Positions 1-14,200 of a stretch of DNA of 64,000 bases are shown piece by piece. The notes under the pieces were generated by a model, which made no database searches, was not told the origin of the DNA, and worked only from the letters and a program-made list of their open reading frames with translations. The translations under genes and the position numbers were made by a program. Within the stretch, counting starts at the first letter, position 1. The number at the start of each line of letters is the position of its first letter. The DNA is taken from assembly GCA_034670405.1 (NCBI GenBank), contig JAXDDX010000057.1, positions 372,001 to 436,000 of the forward strand. The letters are read 5' to 3'. The stretch comes from Hoplostethus atlanticus. Lineage: Eukaryota; Chordata; Actinopteri; Trachichthyiformes; Trachichthyidae.

Positions 1-35
1 CCACAGATGTATGGCACTGGGGTAATTGAACTCAC

Positions 36-1458
36 GATTTGATGGGCGTTTTTTTCTTCTTGGCAGGTTTGTTCTGGTTGTGGTCCTCCAGTTCACCAAT
101 GTTGTCATTGTCATTTTCAATGTCATTTTCATTGGCTGGCACCTCAAAGGAGGCGGAGGCCTTAGGAGGGGAGTTGGCCATCTTATTGGAGGATTTGAAT
201 GGGTCTAAGGAGTCGTCAAACTTACTCGGGTCAAAGGTATAGACAGGCTTGGACAGTTTGGGGGAGCTGGAGATGCCTTGCTTGGAAGAGAAGGGGTTGA
301 AGTTGGGGTCTTCCCATGTGTCCATGTCAAAGTTATAAGATGCTTTGGGGATGGGGATGTCATCCTCGTTGCCATTAGGAGCTGCTACGGGGTCATTGTC
401 CAGCTGCTCCGTCTGCGCTGGTGGGGCCTTCTTCAGTCCCAGCTTTGATTTCCTCAGAGGCATCTTGGCACCGGGCTTCTTACCCAGCTTCTTGGGAGGG
501 GGAGAGGCCTGGTGTGACGCCTCACTGTTCTCCTCAGAGTAGTCAAACTCCAGCCTGACTGGCTGACGCTTGGTGACGATGGGCTGCTCTTCAGGGTCGG
601 TAACTGGCTCTTTAAGGGGAGCAGGGGAATCGTGGTGAGCCGGCTCCCCAGCAGGGACGGGGCGACTCTCTGGGGCGGTAGCGATGGGGGCACACACAGG
701 GACTTTCCGACCAAACACGGGGGAGTTGGCAATTTTACTACCTCCTGTATTGAAAGGGTCGATGGTATCAAAGTTGTCTGGGTCCCATTTGTAGGAGGCA
801 CCTGGGAGGATAGGGGAGTCGTCTTTGACTGGTGGGGACCCAGGCACAGGGATAGGGGTCTCCTCTTGGCACAGGGGTACGGCAGGGGTGAGAAGACTCT
901 CCTCTGGGCTGGTGTGATTGGTCTCTTCAGGGAGAGGAGGAGGAGTCTCCACACGCGTCTTCCTGGTCCTGCGGAGGGTTCCTCCGGGGCTGGGGGTGGC
1001 AGAGGCTCCCTCTGGTTCCTCCTGAGCCTGGAGAGGGCTGGCTGTCTGAGGCTTGGCCCTCTTCTTCACCTCAGGGGTGCTGCTGGAGGAGGCTGGGCTC
1101 TCAGGGTTGGAGTTCTGTCTGAGCAGAGGCTTCTTCTTCAGGGACCCAGCACGTACTTTCTTGGGCTTGCGGAGGGTTCCTGGAGCACTCTCAGTGCCTA
1201 CACTGAAGGGCTCAGCATGTGGACAGAAGCCTTCTGCTGTAGACCCGTCCAACAGACCAGAACTGTCTAGCTCTCCTCCCTGGAGGCTGAGAGAGCGGGT
1301 CAGAGTGCGACTTGGCGACTCTGCAGGAACAACGTCAATGTTGTATGTGCCACTGGCTGCAATGGGCTTGTCCTCATCAAAAACAATGGAGAGAGAGCGT
1401 CTGAGTCGATGAGGTGAAGTCAGTTCAATGGCAAGCTCACTGACTGTGGTGTCTGCTA
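36..1458 (-). CDS. tacc2: tacc2 exon with SDP repeats and basic tail
   Basis: This 1423-bp exon is one open frame of about 474 residues. The acceptor is ctattgcag before 1458 and the donor is GTGAGT at 35. In order it carries the VFDEDKPIA-SGTYN block, an LTRSLSLQ motif, a basic KPKKVRAGSLKKK stretch, and three SDP-type repeats: ASYKWDPDNFDTIDPF, ASYNFDMDTWEDPNFNPF and PVYTFDPSKFDDSLDPF. Between the first two repeats lie VRLEFDYSEE and a lysine-rich KKLGKKPGAKMPLRK segment. It ends in KPAKKKKTPIK, a likely nuclear localisation signal. SDP repeats are a hallmark of the family. There is no frameshift here, unlike the giant exon. The next exons, encoding the TACC domain, lie to the left of position 1. 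Confidence 0.96.
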
Positions 1459-4400
1459 CTGCAATAGAAGGAGAGACGTGGAAAAACATGGGTTTTATTC
1501 CACAATCTTTAAATGGCAACTGTAAAGCATGCATCTAAAAGTTGAGATGAGATGTGTGGCTGGGATGCAGGTGTGCGAGAATGAGATAGGCTACACAGAG
1601 AAAAAAGCTGCTGCTGTTTTTGACACATCCAATCGAATGTGCTCTGAATTATTGTAATAGCCTCAAGTCACGAAAAAAAAACCACATGAGAGATGGAGAC
1701 TGTGTCTGTTGATAAGCCTGCTGATAGCCCAGAGCCTCAGTACCGTGCAGTGGGCATACATGTCTCATCAAACAAAGGAGACCTTTTTTTTTTAGACATG
1801 TGGAGTACTACTTAACACCACTAGATGGTGCAACGAGACGTTTTTTCACCCTTTCTTGCCCCTTAAATTCTGCCATAGCTCTACGCTTAGTGTAGTGGTC
1901 ACATCAGAGCATCATATGGGAGCCGTAGCTCTCAACATGGGATCATTCTCTTACTCTACCTGTGTCGTTGGTTGTTAGCTGCTGGTTGTGAGGATCTGTA
2001 GGGGAAACAGCCTTCACTGGAGTAGTGGACTCAGGGGTCTCAAACGCTCCATCAGAGTCTGAGCTCCTGCAGCAAAAGATAAGGACAGACTAAATCAGTA
2101 TTACTGTGGATCGGATTAACATCACTCAAAGTCTGGTGACCGCTATGACTGTATATGGATCATTCAGTTGTATATATAAGCTCCTTCCTTAGGCAGTATA
2201 TCATGAAGGACACATTTCCTTATCAAGTAGTTACAGCCCATTTTTTCTAAAGATTCCTAGAGTGCAGTATTACACTGTGTGTATGATAGATGAGTAGTAC
2301 GTGCTGGTTCCTGCAGGGTGATGTGCGTGGACAATGTGCCATTTTGGTTTCACTAAAATGACATAAAAATGATTATCCATTTCCTACAGTCAAATGGAGC
2401 TACCGATGCCTGATGCCATATTATATCAATATCTTTAATCTCTACATCTGCCTGCATGCCAGCTTTACAATCCAACAAATTGACTTAATCAATATTTAGA
2501 AAACCAAAGCCCCCGTCTAGTATGTGTTGCTATATAGTCATCTAGTGGGATTTTTAGCGCTAGAAATTAGTGCTGAATCTGCAGTGAGGAGAGAGATGAC
2601 GCCCAGCGCTTGAGACACAGCATCACCCCCCCACACACCCTCCAACCCCGATACACACACACAAGACCACCTAAAGATACCACAGCTATGTGCGAAAATA
2701 GACAAACTGAATTGAGGGAAATGCTGAGCCACAAATTGAGAACTGATTACTGCATCAATTTCAGCAACTGCAACTGCACACACACACACACACACACACA
2801 TAGAAATATAACAAAGCTCATCACACACCACCGACGATCAATGTGGCGGTATGCAGCCACCAGCCTCCCATCCCGTCTCACCTCTGTCTGCCTGGCTCCC
2901 CGGCAGCCCTTGACCATGTTGTCGTGACGGGAGCCCCAGGACAGACGCCGGAGGAGCCCCAGAGCGGGATCCGAGCCCGGACTGTCCCCGTCCCCTGCCC
3001 CTCCCAGCAGTGTGTCCCAGCCCCAGCGAGCCCACTGCAGTGGAGACAGAGCCTGCCACGCACTCACTGCCATGGCTGCCGGCTGACTACACCTCTCTGC
3101 AACGCGCTGCTACTGCCTGCCACACAGGTAGACGCCCAGCCTCTCCTCGATAGCTCTCTTCCCCTGACGACGTCTAGGAGCACCGGGTCTCACCTTTCCT
3201 CTGTCTTCCCTCCCTTCCCTACCTATAGTAAAATGTTCAGTTCTCTTTGTCTCCTCTCTACAGTCTACGTCCTTTTACCCTGCTCTTCTTCTTCAGTCAT
3301 ATCAATCTGTCTCCACTGTCTCCTCCCCTGTAGGAAATGATGCTTCCCAATCCGAATGAGGAGACTGGCTGCAGAGCCCACCACCTGCATATATTCTGGT
3401 GCTCTCTCTGCCTCCCTCTCTCTCTATCCCGCTCTCCTCCTCTCTCTCTCTGCCTCTCTCTCTATCCCGCTCTCCTCCTCTCTCTCTCTCTCTGCCTCTC
3501 TCTCTATCCCGCTCTCCTCCTCTCTCCCATCCTTCCTCTCTCCACTTCCCTCCCTTCCTCCGTCTCTCTTGCTCTCCTGAACCAGTCAGCTGTGAGAGAT
3601 GTGTTACTGTGTCGGAGGCAGGCTATAGTTCATACAGTATCTAAGAGAAAAGGCAGTCAATTGCCCACCAGCAGCCTCTCTCTCACATTCTCTGTTCTTC
3701 TAGCTCCTCCATATTGTCCTCCTCTGCCCCAGATTATAATGAGGAAATCAACGCTCACTGCCTTGGTCCAAGTGTAAAGAACACACCCAGATTTTGCTCT
3801 ACAAACACAGTTCATCTTCACTGACACACTGAGACAGAGTCACAACAGAGCCAAATCTATATATATACTGTATATATGTCTTGTTCCAGCATCTATAGAG
3901 ATCATTTTAAGGTATTCTTGTCAGCACTAGTCGAACGATTTGCTTACATAGGTGTACTGTTCAGCCTTGTGCAGAGTAATGGTTTCTCCAACTCATCATT
4001 GGGCTGTATAATGAAATGAGCCCTTTATAATGAACAATGAAAAAAAAAAGCAATGCCTGGGGCAAGGTTTAGTGCTCACCTTCCAGTTGCAGCTAACTGT
4101 GTGGTTATGGTGGACCCCCACTCCCCCACTCCTTCCTGGAGAGGAAGAGGAGACAAGGACCCCCACTAAGATGAAAGTCTCTATTGATCTAGCTCATCTA
4201 TATGGCTTCTTCTCAGGTCATGGTGAAGCCATCCACTGTCCTGTGGGGGTCCTTTGTCACAGAAACATGCAAACATGGATCAACTAACAGCTGCTACCAT
4301 GAAAGACATCTGGGGGGGGGGGGGGGGTGCAATATCAGCTAGCCAGCATTATTATTACGGCCATAAGTCAATGACAAAGATTCAGAGTGACCAATGTAAG

Positions 4401-5405
4401 TGCTTCTTGAAAATGTGGGGGAGGTAAGGAGGGAGAGGGGGCCCATATCTAATAAAACCATCTGACTGTCATGGTCAATACGTCCACTACCCCTGGGGGC
4501 ATGTTACTGCAGAGGTGGAGGATCTTTTCAACCAGCAAGATGGTTGAAAAGAGCACATTTCTACTTGCATCTGCAATGTGCTCCTTGAGCTGGTATCAGC
4601 ATTTTCACTGATAACTCAAGAATTTCACAAGCTACGCAACTGCGCCACACAGGCTAAACCTGCAACATGGTAAAGAAGGATGCAGTGGTACCTGCTTCAT
4701 CAATGAATCATAGACTGACTCTGCTGATGCCTACCAATAAAAACCCTTGCAAATACCTCAATTACTTTAGATGAGATGAGTCAAGAGGGGAACTAGACCT
4801 GTAATCTCCGTGTGTCCCAGCAGGATCAGAGCTGGCTGCCTGTAGATCCATCTGGATCAGTCACTGGGAGCAGGGATCATTGTGTCAGATGGTCAGGCAG
4901 TGACACAGACAGCGCCAAGGAGCCACTTACAGGGTATACATGTAGGCCTAGACCATAGCAAGTTAGATACATGGATGTAAAACCATTCAAAAGAGCCAAA
5001 ACTAATCCATAAACCCATGAAGAAAGACTTAGCTTTCTGAAAATAGTTTTGATGAGCCGTATATTTCCAGGGTTATTTTTGAAAAGCCACAGTGAGAGAT
5101 GATCTATTTGGAGCTGCTGTTATGAGAATGGATGGAAATATCACTGACAACAAGCTGCGGGGAAGTGTGAACAACAGCGGCCACAATAGTGATTAATAGT
5201 AATTAGGGCTCATTTCATGCCCTTGCAGAGGAAATTTTTTTCATATGGCTGCAAACACAGTGTTGCTATGGTAACTGGAGGCTGTTCACACCATATGTTC
5301 CACTGTGGTGACAAAACAGAGTAGCTGGATGCACACAGACCCCAGCCAACAGACACACAGACCCCAGCCAACAGACACACAGACACACAGACACACAGAC
5401 ACACA

Positions 5406-5448
<43 letters not shown>

Positions 5449-8259
5449 CCGAAGCCTGACTAACCAACAAGGGTCCAATAACATCCATTATATGATATGG
5501 AAGACAATTAGAGGCACAAAGGAAAAGAAGCATTGTTCCTTTACTCAGACGCTTCTATTCATACCATCATGACTAATAGTAATCATCTCTAAACAGTGAT
5601 GCTCCTTGTCAGCGCTTTGGCAATAATACAAATGGCGTCTAAAAGGCATGAAATCATATGCTGTGAAGATGTGAAATGAATGAATCAGGTGAATAAACAC
5701 ATTGGATCCTCGAGTGTCTTCTGTCGTAACTCATTCATATCTTTCAGTTCGGCACATTCAGCTCTTACGCTTACCTAGTAGCAGAAAAACTAAAGAAACA
5801 TGAAATGTGTGGGTGAGCAATCAGGGTATGAGGGGGAGCGAAGTGAAACAAAGAGAGCAGCAGTTAATAGCAGCCTCTCATGACTGCCTGGAGACAGAAA
5901 CTCTGCGGTGGGAGGTAGAGATGAAATGCTGCATTCCAGACAGCCAGACATGTCTCTGCCTCCAGCCAAACCTATCCTATCTAAACAGCCGCCTTCACAG
6001 TGCTGGAGGGAGCGCCATCCCCAGCCCCGGGGGAGAGGCGGGGGATAACTGGGCTACACCTGCACATAAGCCCAACGCCACCTGTCACTCTCTAATATAC
6101 ACAGCCTCGCAAAAAAAACATGTTTCAAGTAGAAATAAATGGATGAAGAGGGGAAAGAAATGTGTAGCATGGCAAATTTTGCAGAGAATTATCAATTAAT
6201 ACATTTGATGTCACAAGGAAAGAGGGATGAGGAGACTGTGCCGTGGATCAGATGGAGGCTGTTGAGAAGGGTGCTGAATAAAGAAGTGGAGGGTTGATTG
6301 GAGGCAGGCTGCTGGCTGCTGGTCTCCTAGCAGCCGTGTGATTAGCGGGTCATTGGATTAGCTGTTGCAGCATCCCGCCATCGTCTCTTATCTGCTGAAC
6401 GCCTCTAAAAGGCTGTCTGTGTTGACGCCGACCGTGATCGAGCCGACCATTCCTCATTTCCTGCAACTCCCTTACCTCCTGGTCCTCTAACCTCTCTCTA
6501 TCTCTCCATTATATCTTCCCTTTGTGTCCCCTCAGCCGCTCTCCTCACTGCCATTCGTTCTAAGGAGGATTTGTGTGTCATATTGGCTTCCTGAAAATTG
6601 ATTTTTTTTATCTGCTGTTAGCATCCTGGACTGGTGGTGAGGGAAGATATCAAAAGCTCTGCTGCTGCTTGTCTGTCAGACAAAAAGGAAAGCACAGCAC
6701 ATAACTCTCTAGAATCAGGAATTGTCTTCCACATGACACACGTGACATTTTAGTGATGAGGGTATAGATCAGTTAACTTGGGATTTGTCCGAAAAGTAGA
6801 TCCTGTAGATCCATTTGTTGTTAATGAAGGGTAAATGTCTGGTTTCTGCTATATTCTGAAAAGTAAGAGGAAGGTAGAATTATGTAATAATACGAGGAGT
6901 TACTGTATGATGAGTGAGATATGAGGTAGAGGTGAGAGGCACTGATATGAGACCAATAGAGGGAGCTGTTGTGCTTCTTTGTTTTTTTTGCTCTTGATGA
7001 ATGAATGGCTGGATACATGCCACATAGGCACTACACTGCATGCAACCACAACCTGTCTGCATTTTACAAGATGTAACACCTGTCCTGTCACATGTACACA
7101 CACACCTACATACACACACATACACACAGAGAGAGGGAGGGAGAGAGACACATGCATGGACTTGGATCAAAGTGTTTCTCTATAGCCTCTTCAGTTTCTA
7201 GACAGATGTGATTTAGCTGGTTTAAGTAGGGGTTTGCGACAGGACGAGAACACAAAGCAGCTCTGTCTGCACTGGATTCGTCAACCTCAGGAAATGAAAA
7301 CTTATGGAGAATCACTTTCTGTACCTCTTGCTGAGAGATAAAAAAGAACCATGAAGAGATGTGTTTTCTCAAAGAGCAGATGTCTTGCAATGTCTCTCTC
7401 ATCTCCATCCAGTCTGGGAAAAAATGTAATCAATCTACAGCAAAAAGCTTGTGTCCCAAGAAATGCACTCACTCCAGATCCATGGTCAAAACAAAGAAGG
7501 CACTGAGACAAAAGCGTGTCAGACTAAGATAATCTCCATTCCCGTCTAGCCTAATCCGAGACCTTGGCCGCAAGCAGATGGCACCTTAATAAACAACAGG
7601 CTAGGGTGAGGCCTGTAAGGCAGAGCGTCAAAAAGGAAGGGGGTTGGGGGGGTATAAAATATCCCGCCATGTTGATAATGAGATCAGGAGTTATGTTCAT
7701 TTATATGACTGCAGAAAAGAGACAGGAAAGAGAGAGAGACACCTGTCCAATGAATGCACAGTGACAACACAGCCTCACTAGTCTCTTCCATTATAAAAGT
7801 CAGACTTTGTATTACAGTGCATGTGTACAATGAACAATTCCAGAGACTAACACTACCTGAAAACGTAATTAACTGTATGAATAGAGGCTATGCTGGCTAA
7901 AGGGGAAACAGGATGTGTTTTCATAGCAATTGCATTTTGTAAATATATTTGTTTTGACGTGTCTCTTTCTTTTTAACTACTGAAATGGACAATCAAGTGC
8001 AATCTCATCCCATCTTATCTCAAAAACTCCAAGGCTTCCTGATCACAGCCCTACTGTGCGCTTTCAGGTGTGCGTGACTTCGTGCTCTTGACAACTAAAG
8101 GAGTGAACAGTGTAAAAGGCCATGTTAGTAACGGTTGAAAGAGCTCTGCACTATAATAGCGCGTCTGTATAAACCCGACTACCGCGCTAGCATTGCTGAG
8201 AGCCTGCAGTTGTTCCATTATGCTATACCTCATAAATACTTCCTCATCACACGGAGATC

Positions 8260-8292
<33 letters not shown>

Positions 8293-11200
8293 ATCTCCCT
8301 CCACCCCCCTCCTCTGTGACTCCCCAGGTCCTCGTTCCCCTGTGCAGTAGTGTGTCTGCGATATAAATAAAGCACAGCAAAGTGGAACACTCTCCCCCTC
8401 TGCCTCTCTCCAACTCTCTCTCTCACCCATCTCCTCCACCCCCCCCCACTAAGCGTGTTCTATTTCAGTGCAGTCACCAGCGCGGCGTCCGCGGCCTCGT
8501 TCACACAGCTGAACATCACCCCACCAGCCTCCCAGCGGTATCTACCTATTGCTTAATTCTGGTTCCCGCCAAGCCGACCAGAAGCACCGGTAGGTTTGAT
8601 CCGTACATACTGTACCCTATTGCTCAAATCACTGCACTGATGCACAGATACAGGCGCCTTCGCACGTGCTCCGATCCCCTCGTCCTTATTTACATTACAA
8701 AAGAAAAAACAACAACAACAGTGACGACATTCTTGCTTGGTCTCAGCGCGCGGACTCACACTGGAGGATTACACCGTTTGAAAGGGCTTTGATAACCAGC
8801 CGTTGACATGAACCAGACGTGTGCATGGAGAACCAGAGCCAGACAATGAGAGCCAGACATAAATAACAACCAACGCAACAACAACAATAGCACAATCAGT
8901 AGCAGTCCTCCATCCTTCAAACCATCTCCAAGGATTTCACTAACAGCTTTCCCGCTTTTTCCTTGCTTTTGTCGTTTTCCACCCGATCACCTCCCTGAAT
9001 GCCTTCAGACCGACTGACAGGCATGGAAAAACAGGACTCACATGTGTTCTTGAGAGGGGCAGGGGGCCTGTCCGTGCTCCATGGACTCGTTGGCTCCCAT
9101 TCTCAGCTAGCTCTGACCCCCCCTCCTTTCTGGCCTGCTCCTGCTCCCCAACCCCCCGCCCCCCCCACATCAACCTGCTTCTCCCCCCCCCGGCTCCTTC
9201 TCCTCTTCCTGCGATCCGTCCGGCGAGGTAGACTGTGTCAGAGGAGGCGCGCGCTGGCTGAGCTCCGCGGTGTGAGTTATCGGGCTGCAGTGCAGTGGAT
9301 GGGAGTCCCGCTGGCATCAGGAAAGCAAAGCAGTGGATGATTCAGAAGCTCCTCAATTTATGCATAGCATCCCTGATCCCCTCATCCTCTGTGATTGTAA
9401 CTCTGAATCTCTCTATTTCTCATCTGGTGGTAGCAGGTGGAATAAAATCTCGAACAGCCGAATGCAAAGGACAAAATAATCCAAAAAAACAAAAGCAGAA
9501 TGAAAAGATAATCCCAATGTCTCTCTCTCTTGCATGTGTGTGTGTGAGGTGCCCTCTCTCTGTTTTGTTGCTGATGTCGCTGAGCTGTGTTGCTGCTCTC
9601 TCTGCCTCCTCCTCTCCCCCCCCCCCTCCTCCTCTCTCTCCTCCACTCTCTCCCCCGACACCAGCCTCCTGCGCCTTTAAAAAGACAAGCAGCTTTTTTC
9701 CAGCCTGCCACCGCGACAATGCAGGGGAGTCAAACAATAGCAGACCCAAAACCACACCGACTAAACAGGGGCTTTCTCAAATCGCTTTGTCAGTCTCCTT
9801 ATTTCTCACACTCACAGCGACCATACCTCACCTCTTCCTTTCTCTTCCTCCTGCCAGGATCCCCCTCTCTCAGCCCGATGAGTTGCATAGTGAACGTGTC
9901 ATTTTGTGCCTCCTTTTCACACAATGGAAGCTTCCAGCAGGCAGCATGGCCAACCAGAGGGATGCATGAGGTAAACAATAGACCCTGAGAAAGTATGCGT
10001 GTGTGCATGTGTGTTATTCAACTCCTGACCTATTATATTCTCCCTTTTTCAAGCCCCATCCACTAGCAATGCTATACCAGCAGGCATAAACGAATTAGGT
10101 GTCACTCCCTTTCATACACACATAACAGCACAAAATCAAATTTCAGTGTAGCTTTCTATTCCTTCAGCATCCAACTGGGAAGACAAACAAGAAAAACATT
10201 GCCAGATTTATGGATAAAACAAGTAAAAATAAAATAAATGGTATAAATAAATGGTAAATGATGACATTCAATTCAATTTCTCTTGTTTATTTTGATTCCA
10301 TAGGTGTCATCTTTTGCTGAAGAGACGAGGACAAATGCATCATGGCATATGAGCAACTCTCCTAGTCATTTCAGAAATGAGTGCTGCTTCCATGTCGACT
10401 CCCCGGGGAGCACGCTGTGATCGGTGATCTAATTTACTGGCACTCACATCAAACCTTGCATCAGACAGGAAGAGCATTAATCACTGTCTGTCTGCCCATC
10501 TCATGCCCACTCTGTCTGTCCATCTCTGTATTTTATAAACCTGTGCGTTAAGAGAGACAGAAAGTGGGTCCTGCAGGGCTGCAGGGTGGAAATAAGAGCT
10601 GGAACAGGTTCTACAAATTCCCATTGATTGTCTAGAAGCAATGGGAACCTAGACTGAGAAGGGCATCTGAAATATGAGTAGAATAAATCCATTGTACACT
10701 CATGGGAAAGTGAGGGGAATGAGGGCTCACCACAAAAGCAACCTTGGCCTGCAGCGCTTCCGATCACACAAACTTGCTGCATGCAGGTGTCAGGTGACTC
10801 TGCTTACGTGGACTAAGAGAGAGAACGCAACCTAACATCCCACATGTAAACTTGAAGTCCATTAACATGAGTTTCACCGAGAATATTGACGTGGTTCTAG
10901 TCTCCGATGGGTCTGCCGGTCAATGTTTCACAGCCCTAGGGGACAAATACAAATGCTGCCCACTCTACCACTCACAACAGGGACCCCCACGGCAGCCAAA
11001 AACATTGATTGCTACTGCCAGGCAGACCGCCATGACAGCTGGGTCAAAAATAAAATCCATGTACCCAGGAAGCATGTATGTGTGAAGTATATGTCCCTGT
11101 TGTGTTCTACTTCCAAATGAAAATGGATAGAAACACAGAGAAGACCCTGGCCTAGCACTTCAGCTTCATCCTCAGACTGAGAAAATGAAGAAATAAAAAA

Positions 11201-14200
11201 TTCAACAAACTCAGGCACTGGAAGATTAGCTATGGCTATGGCGGGTTTGTCTGAAAGATTCATGACCTTGCTCTGGGGGAATCTGGGTCGCCACGGTCCA
11301 CATACTTGTAGCCAGCAAGTGGGTTTGAATGTAATGAAGCCTACACTTTTAACCAGACTGTTTCAGGGACATAGGCTGAAGCTTAGTGAAACGTTAGTTG
11401 AAATCTTACTCAAATTTTACTTAGAGAAAAGTAACGATCTATCTATGTGCCTGTGAAATGGGTCTATATCCTTTGATTTATATCCTGTGAGTCAAAACGT
11501 CATTCATGCAGCATTTACAGCCTTCACTAAAATGTAAAATGCTATTTCCGTAGTTTTAATCAAACCCTTGTGATGACATTGCTGTGATCAAGTGGCCACT
11601 GGCGTTACCGAGGTCTACACAAACTAAGATAGAAATGCAACAGTGTGCGGTATCAAACACAAAGCAGCTCTGCACCTGACAAGAGGTGGAAGCGTTTTGG
11701 GGAATCCAGGGTTTAGATACTGTATACGACATGATGCTGGGAGGTGATCTACCCCTCTGATGCTCCTTGGTCTCCTTGCCCTAACCCCACAAACTGAACA
11801 GCTCTCTGATCAGGCAGGGGAAGAGCCCAGGGCTTTGCTTTTCATATGCCAAGAGAAAGCTTCAGTTCACCCATAAACAGTCACTCCTGGGATGGATGTC
11901 CTGAGGCTGTGTCTACAAAACATCCACTCTGAGCGTTGTAGACTTTATCCTCCTGCACTTACAGTATATATCATCTGGAAACACTGCTTCTGGCAGCACA
12001 CTATAGTCAACCGTGTATACATTAGACTAGAAAGACACCGATGATGAGAGGCATGTCTTCTCTTCCACAAAACACATGTTTCAACAAAGGAAATGATAAG
12101 AGCGAGAGCAGAAGAATCACCAGGGCACGACAACAGGAAACTTCAGAAACAAAGAAACCCACGAACCTGGTGAGAAAAAGGTAAAGGGGACAGAAATGGT
12201 TTCTCTACAAATACAGGCAGGTAAATAGCTGTTAAAACCTATAAAATACAACCCATGCTTGGTTTCAGTGTTGACACAATCAGTGCTTTGTTTCTGTCCA
12301 GTAGTGGTTGGGAGGTGTTGTTTAGTAATGGGGTTTTACATGGAATCCAGAAAGACAAGAGGACCAAGGCAATCTTCACTTTTAAATAAAATGCTGCAAG
12401 GGAGTGACTCCATGAAAAAGGAAAAAAAAAAAAAAATTGAATGGCAAAATAGAAAAATGCCAGATTAATGAAGGCATTTCATTTAAAAGGGGAAGACTGT
12501 GCTTGTGATCTATTGCTCATTCAGCTCTCAGTGCAACTGAATCCTTTAGACAAAGAAGTAACTCTGTTTTCTGATGTTTGACATTTTCATAACTTGATAT
12601 TTGGGGCCGCAGCATTGAGCAAGTGAGTAGGGCGCCTGTCTTTCAACCAGAGGACAGATTGACTATATCACTAAACTTGCAATAGACATTTCAACATTCA
12701 ACTAAAGCCGACACCTGTAGACCCTCTGTGCCTCTGCAGACACACACAGGTTAAAGCGTAGCACCCAATCACACCTAGTTACCATGTTGATCCTCCACTC
12801 CTTAGCCAATAGCTAAGTTCTCTGTTGCTGCTGCTCTCTAAACACACCATCACACACCAAATCCTTGTCAAGGGGAGACGTCAAGAAAGCCAAATAGTCA
12901 TCACAGACAGACATGTATCACTTTGCAGAAAATACTACAGACTATTTTCCATTTTCAACCTGAGTCATAGTGAGGCAGGGGAATGTTGCTGTATGTCGCC
13001 ATGTTGTGTTTGTGTATGAACCAGCTGACTGCAGCATTCAGACAGCAGAGTGCAGACACAGACTGGCAGTACACATGAATACTCTGATTAAGGGCATACA
13101 CCCCCTCTGCTGGTTGGAAGTAGCACTGCATTAGGAAACTAAATAAAGTGGCTGAGTCATTCTCTCTTATAAAGTTAATGAAATGAATCACACAGCCAAG
13201 AAGGACCGTAGCATTATCAATGGGCAAATAGGTAGTACAGTTAAATGCAATACATATACAACAATGCATCATTGTTTTCTAGGGTGGAACAATGGCTTTC
13301 TCCTGTGGCTAGGGTGCTACAAGCAGCTTTCATAGCAAGAAATCTGTCCTGCTATATCCAGTGGTTAAGGTTCTGAAATCGTGTGGGGGATAAGTGCACT
13401 ACGTAATGCTGTAATGATAAAAAGACACACGTAATCCTATCAATGAAGCAGTTATAGTTGCATTTTCCAAAACCACAGCACATACATCAGTAAATCCTAT
13501 GTGTGTTCGACGTGGATGGGAACAAGGTGGGATGCTGACTCAGCAGAGATAAATAGGTGCGCTGGATTTCAGATGTATGGACGACACATTCATGCTCTAC
13601 GTCTGTCTAAAGAAAAAAGGTGAAACCAAACAGGCACACGCCGCTAAAGCTCTGCAGAGCATTAATAAATGATGTAGTGGTGGGAATCCCATAAATTAGA
13701 GTGAGGCAGCGGCCTGGACGACAGGCTGCATGCCAGATGAAGGGTTCAGAGGATCAGGACACGGCTACTTTTCACCAGGCTGGCTAAAGGGACTACTGTC
13801 AGCAACAATTGGAGCACGGAGGCACGGAAGGAAACTCAGAAACGCAACCACAAGAAAGAAAATGGCTTTAAAACGAAATGAGAAACGAGCTCTTGCACAA
13901 GTTGAAGAAGTTACAATCAATAATCAGAGGACCAGCAGGAATGTAATGTTCCTATTTCAGCCCATTTATGTCATTTTACAGAAAAGTCATAATGATTCCT
14001 ACCCAGAAAAGAATCAGAAAATAGCCCAAGGAGATACTAACTTGTCTTCCAGCAGGTTCAGTAGGTTAGAGACCGTACCTTGTTGGGGGGTGACAGGGTG
14101 CAGAGGCAGGACAGGGCTCCTCCTCCTGGTGACCAGAAGGTGGGGCTGGGGAGGCAGGGGCTGGTGGAGGAGGATGGGGGGATGCAGGTGGGGCTGGCTG

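Larger units (their letters stand above)
3074..9041. other. tacc2 intronic DNA, no coding exon seen
   Basis: No further exon is supported. The stretch from 3074 to about 3330 is GC-rich for the window and lies upstream of the ATG at 3073, so it may hold that exon's promoter. The rest is CT-rich DNA, microsatellites, a G run at 4313-4327 and unremarkable sequence. Confidence 0.5.

Noticed and set aside
632-1270. Plus-strand open frame opposite the SDP-repeat exon
   Set aside because: Antisense shadow of a confirmed tacc2 exon with no independent support.
5351-5448. Possible CRISPR-like direct repeats
   Set aside because: Simple AGACAC/CA repeats without unique spacers, in a vertebrate genome.
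5210-5533. Cys/Val-rich open frames over CA repeats (also near 8261, 20026, 30700, 37146)
   Set aside because: Dinucleotide repeats read as CVCVCV or HTHTHT give long frames without being genes.
12605-12660. tRNA-like or SINE head (gggcgcctgtctttcaacc)
   Set aside because: Only a faint likeness to A/B boxes; no cloverleaf could be drawn.
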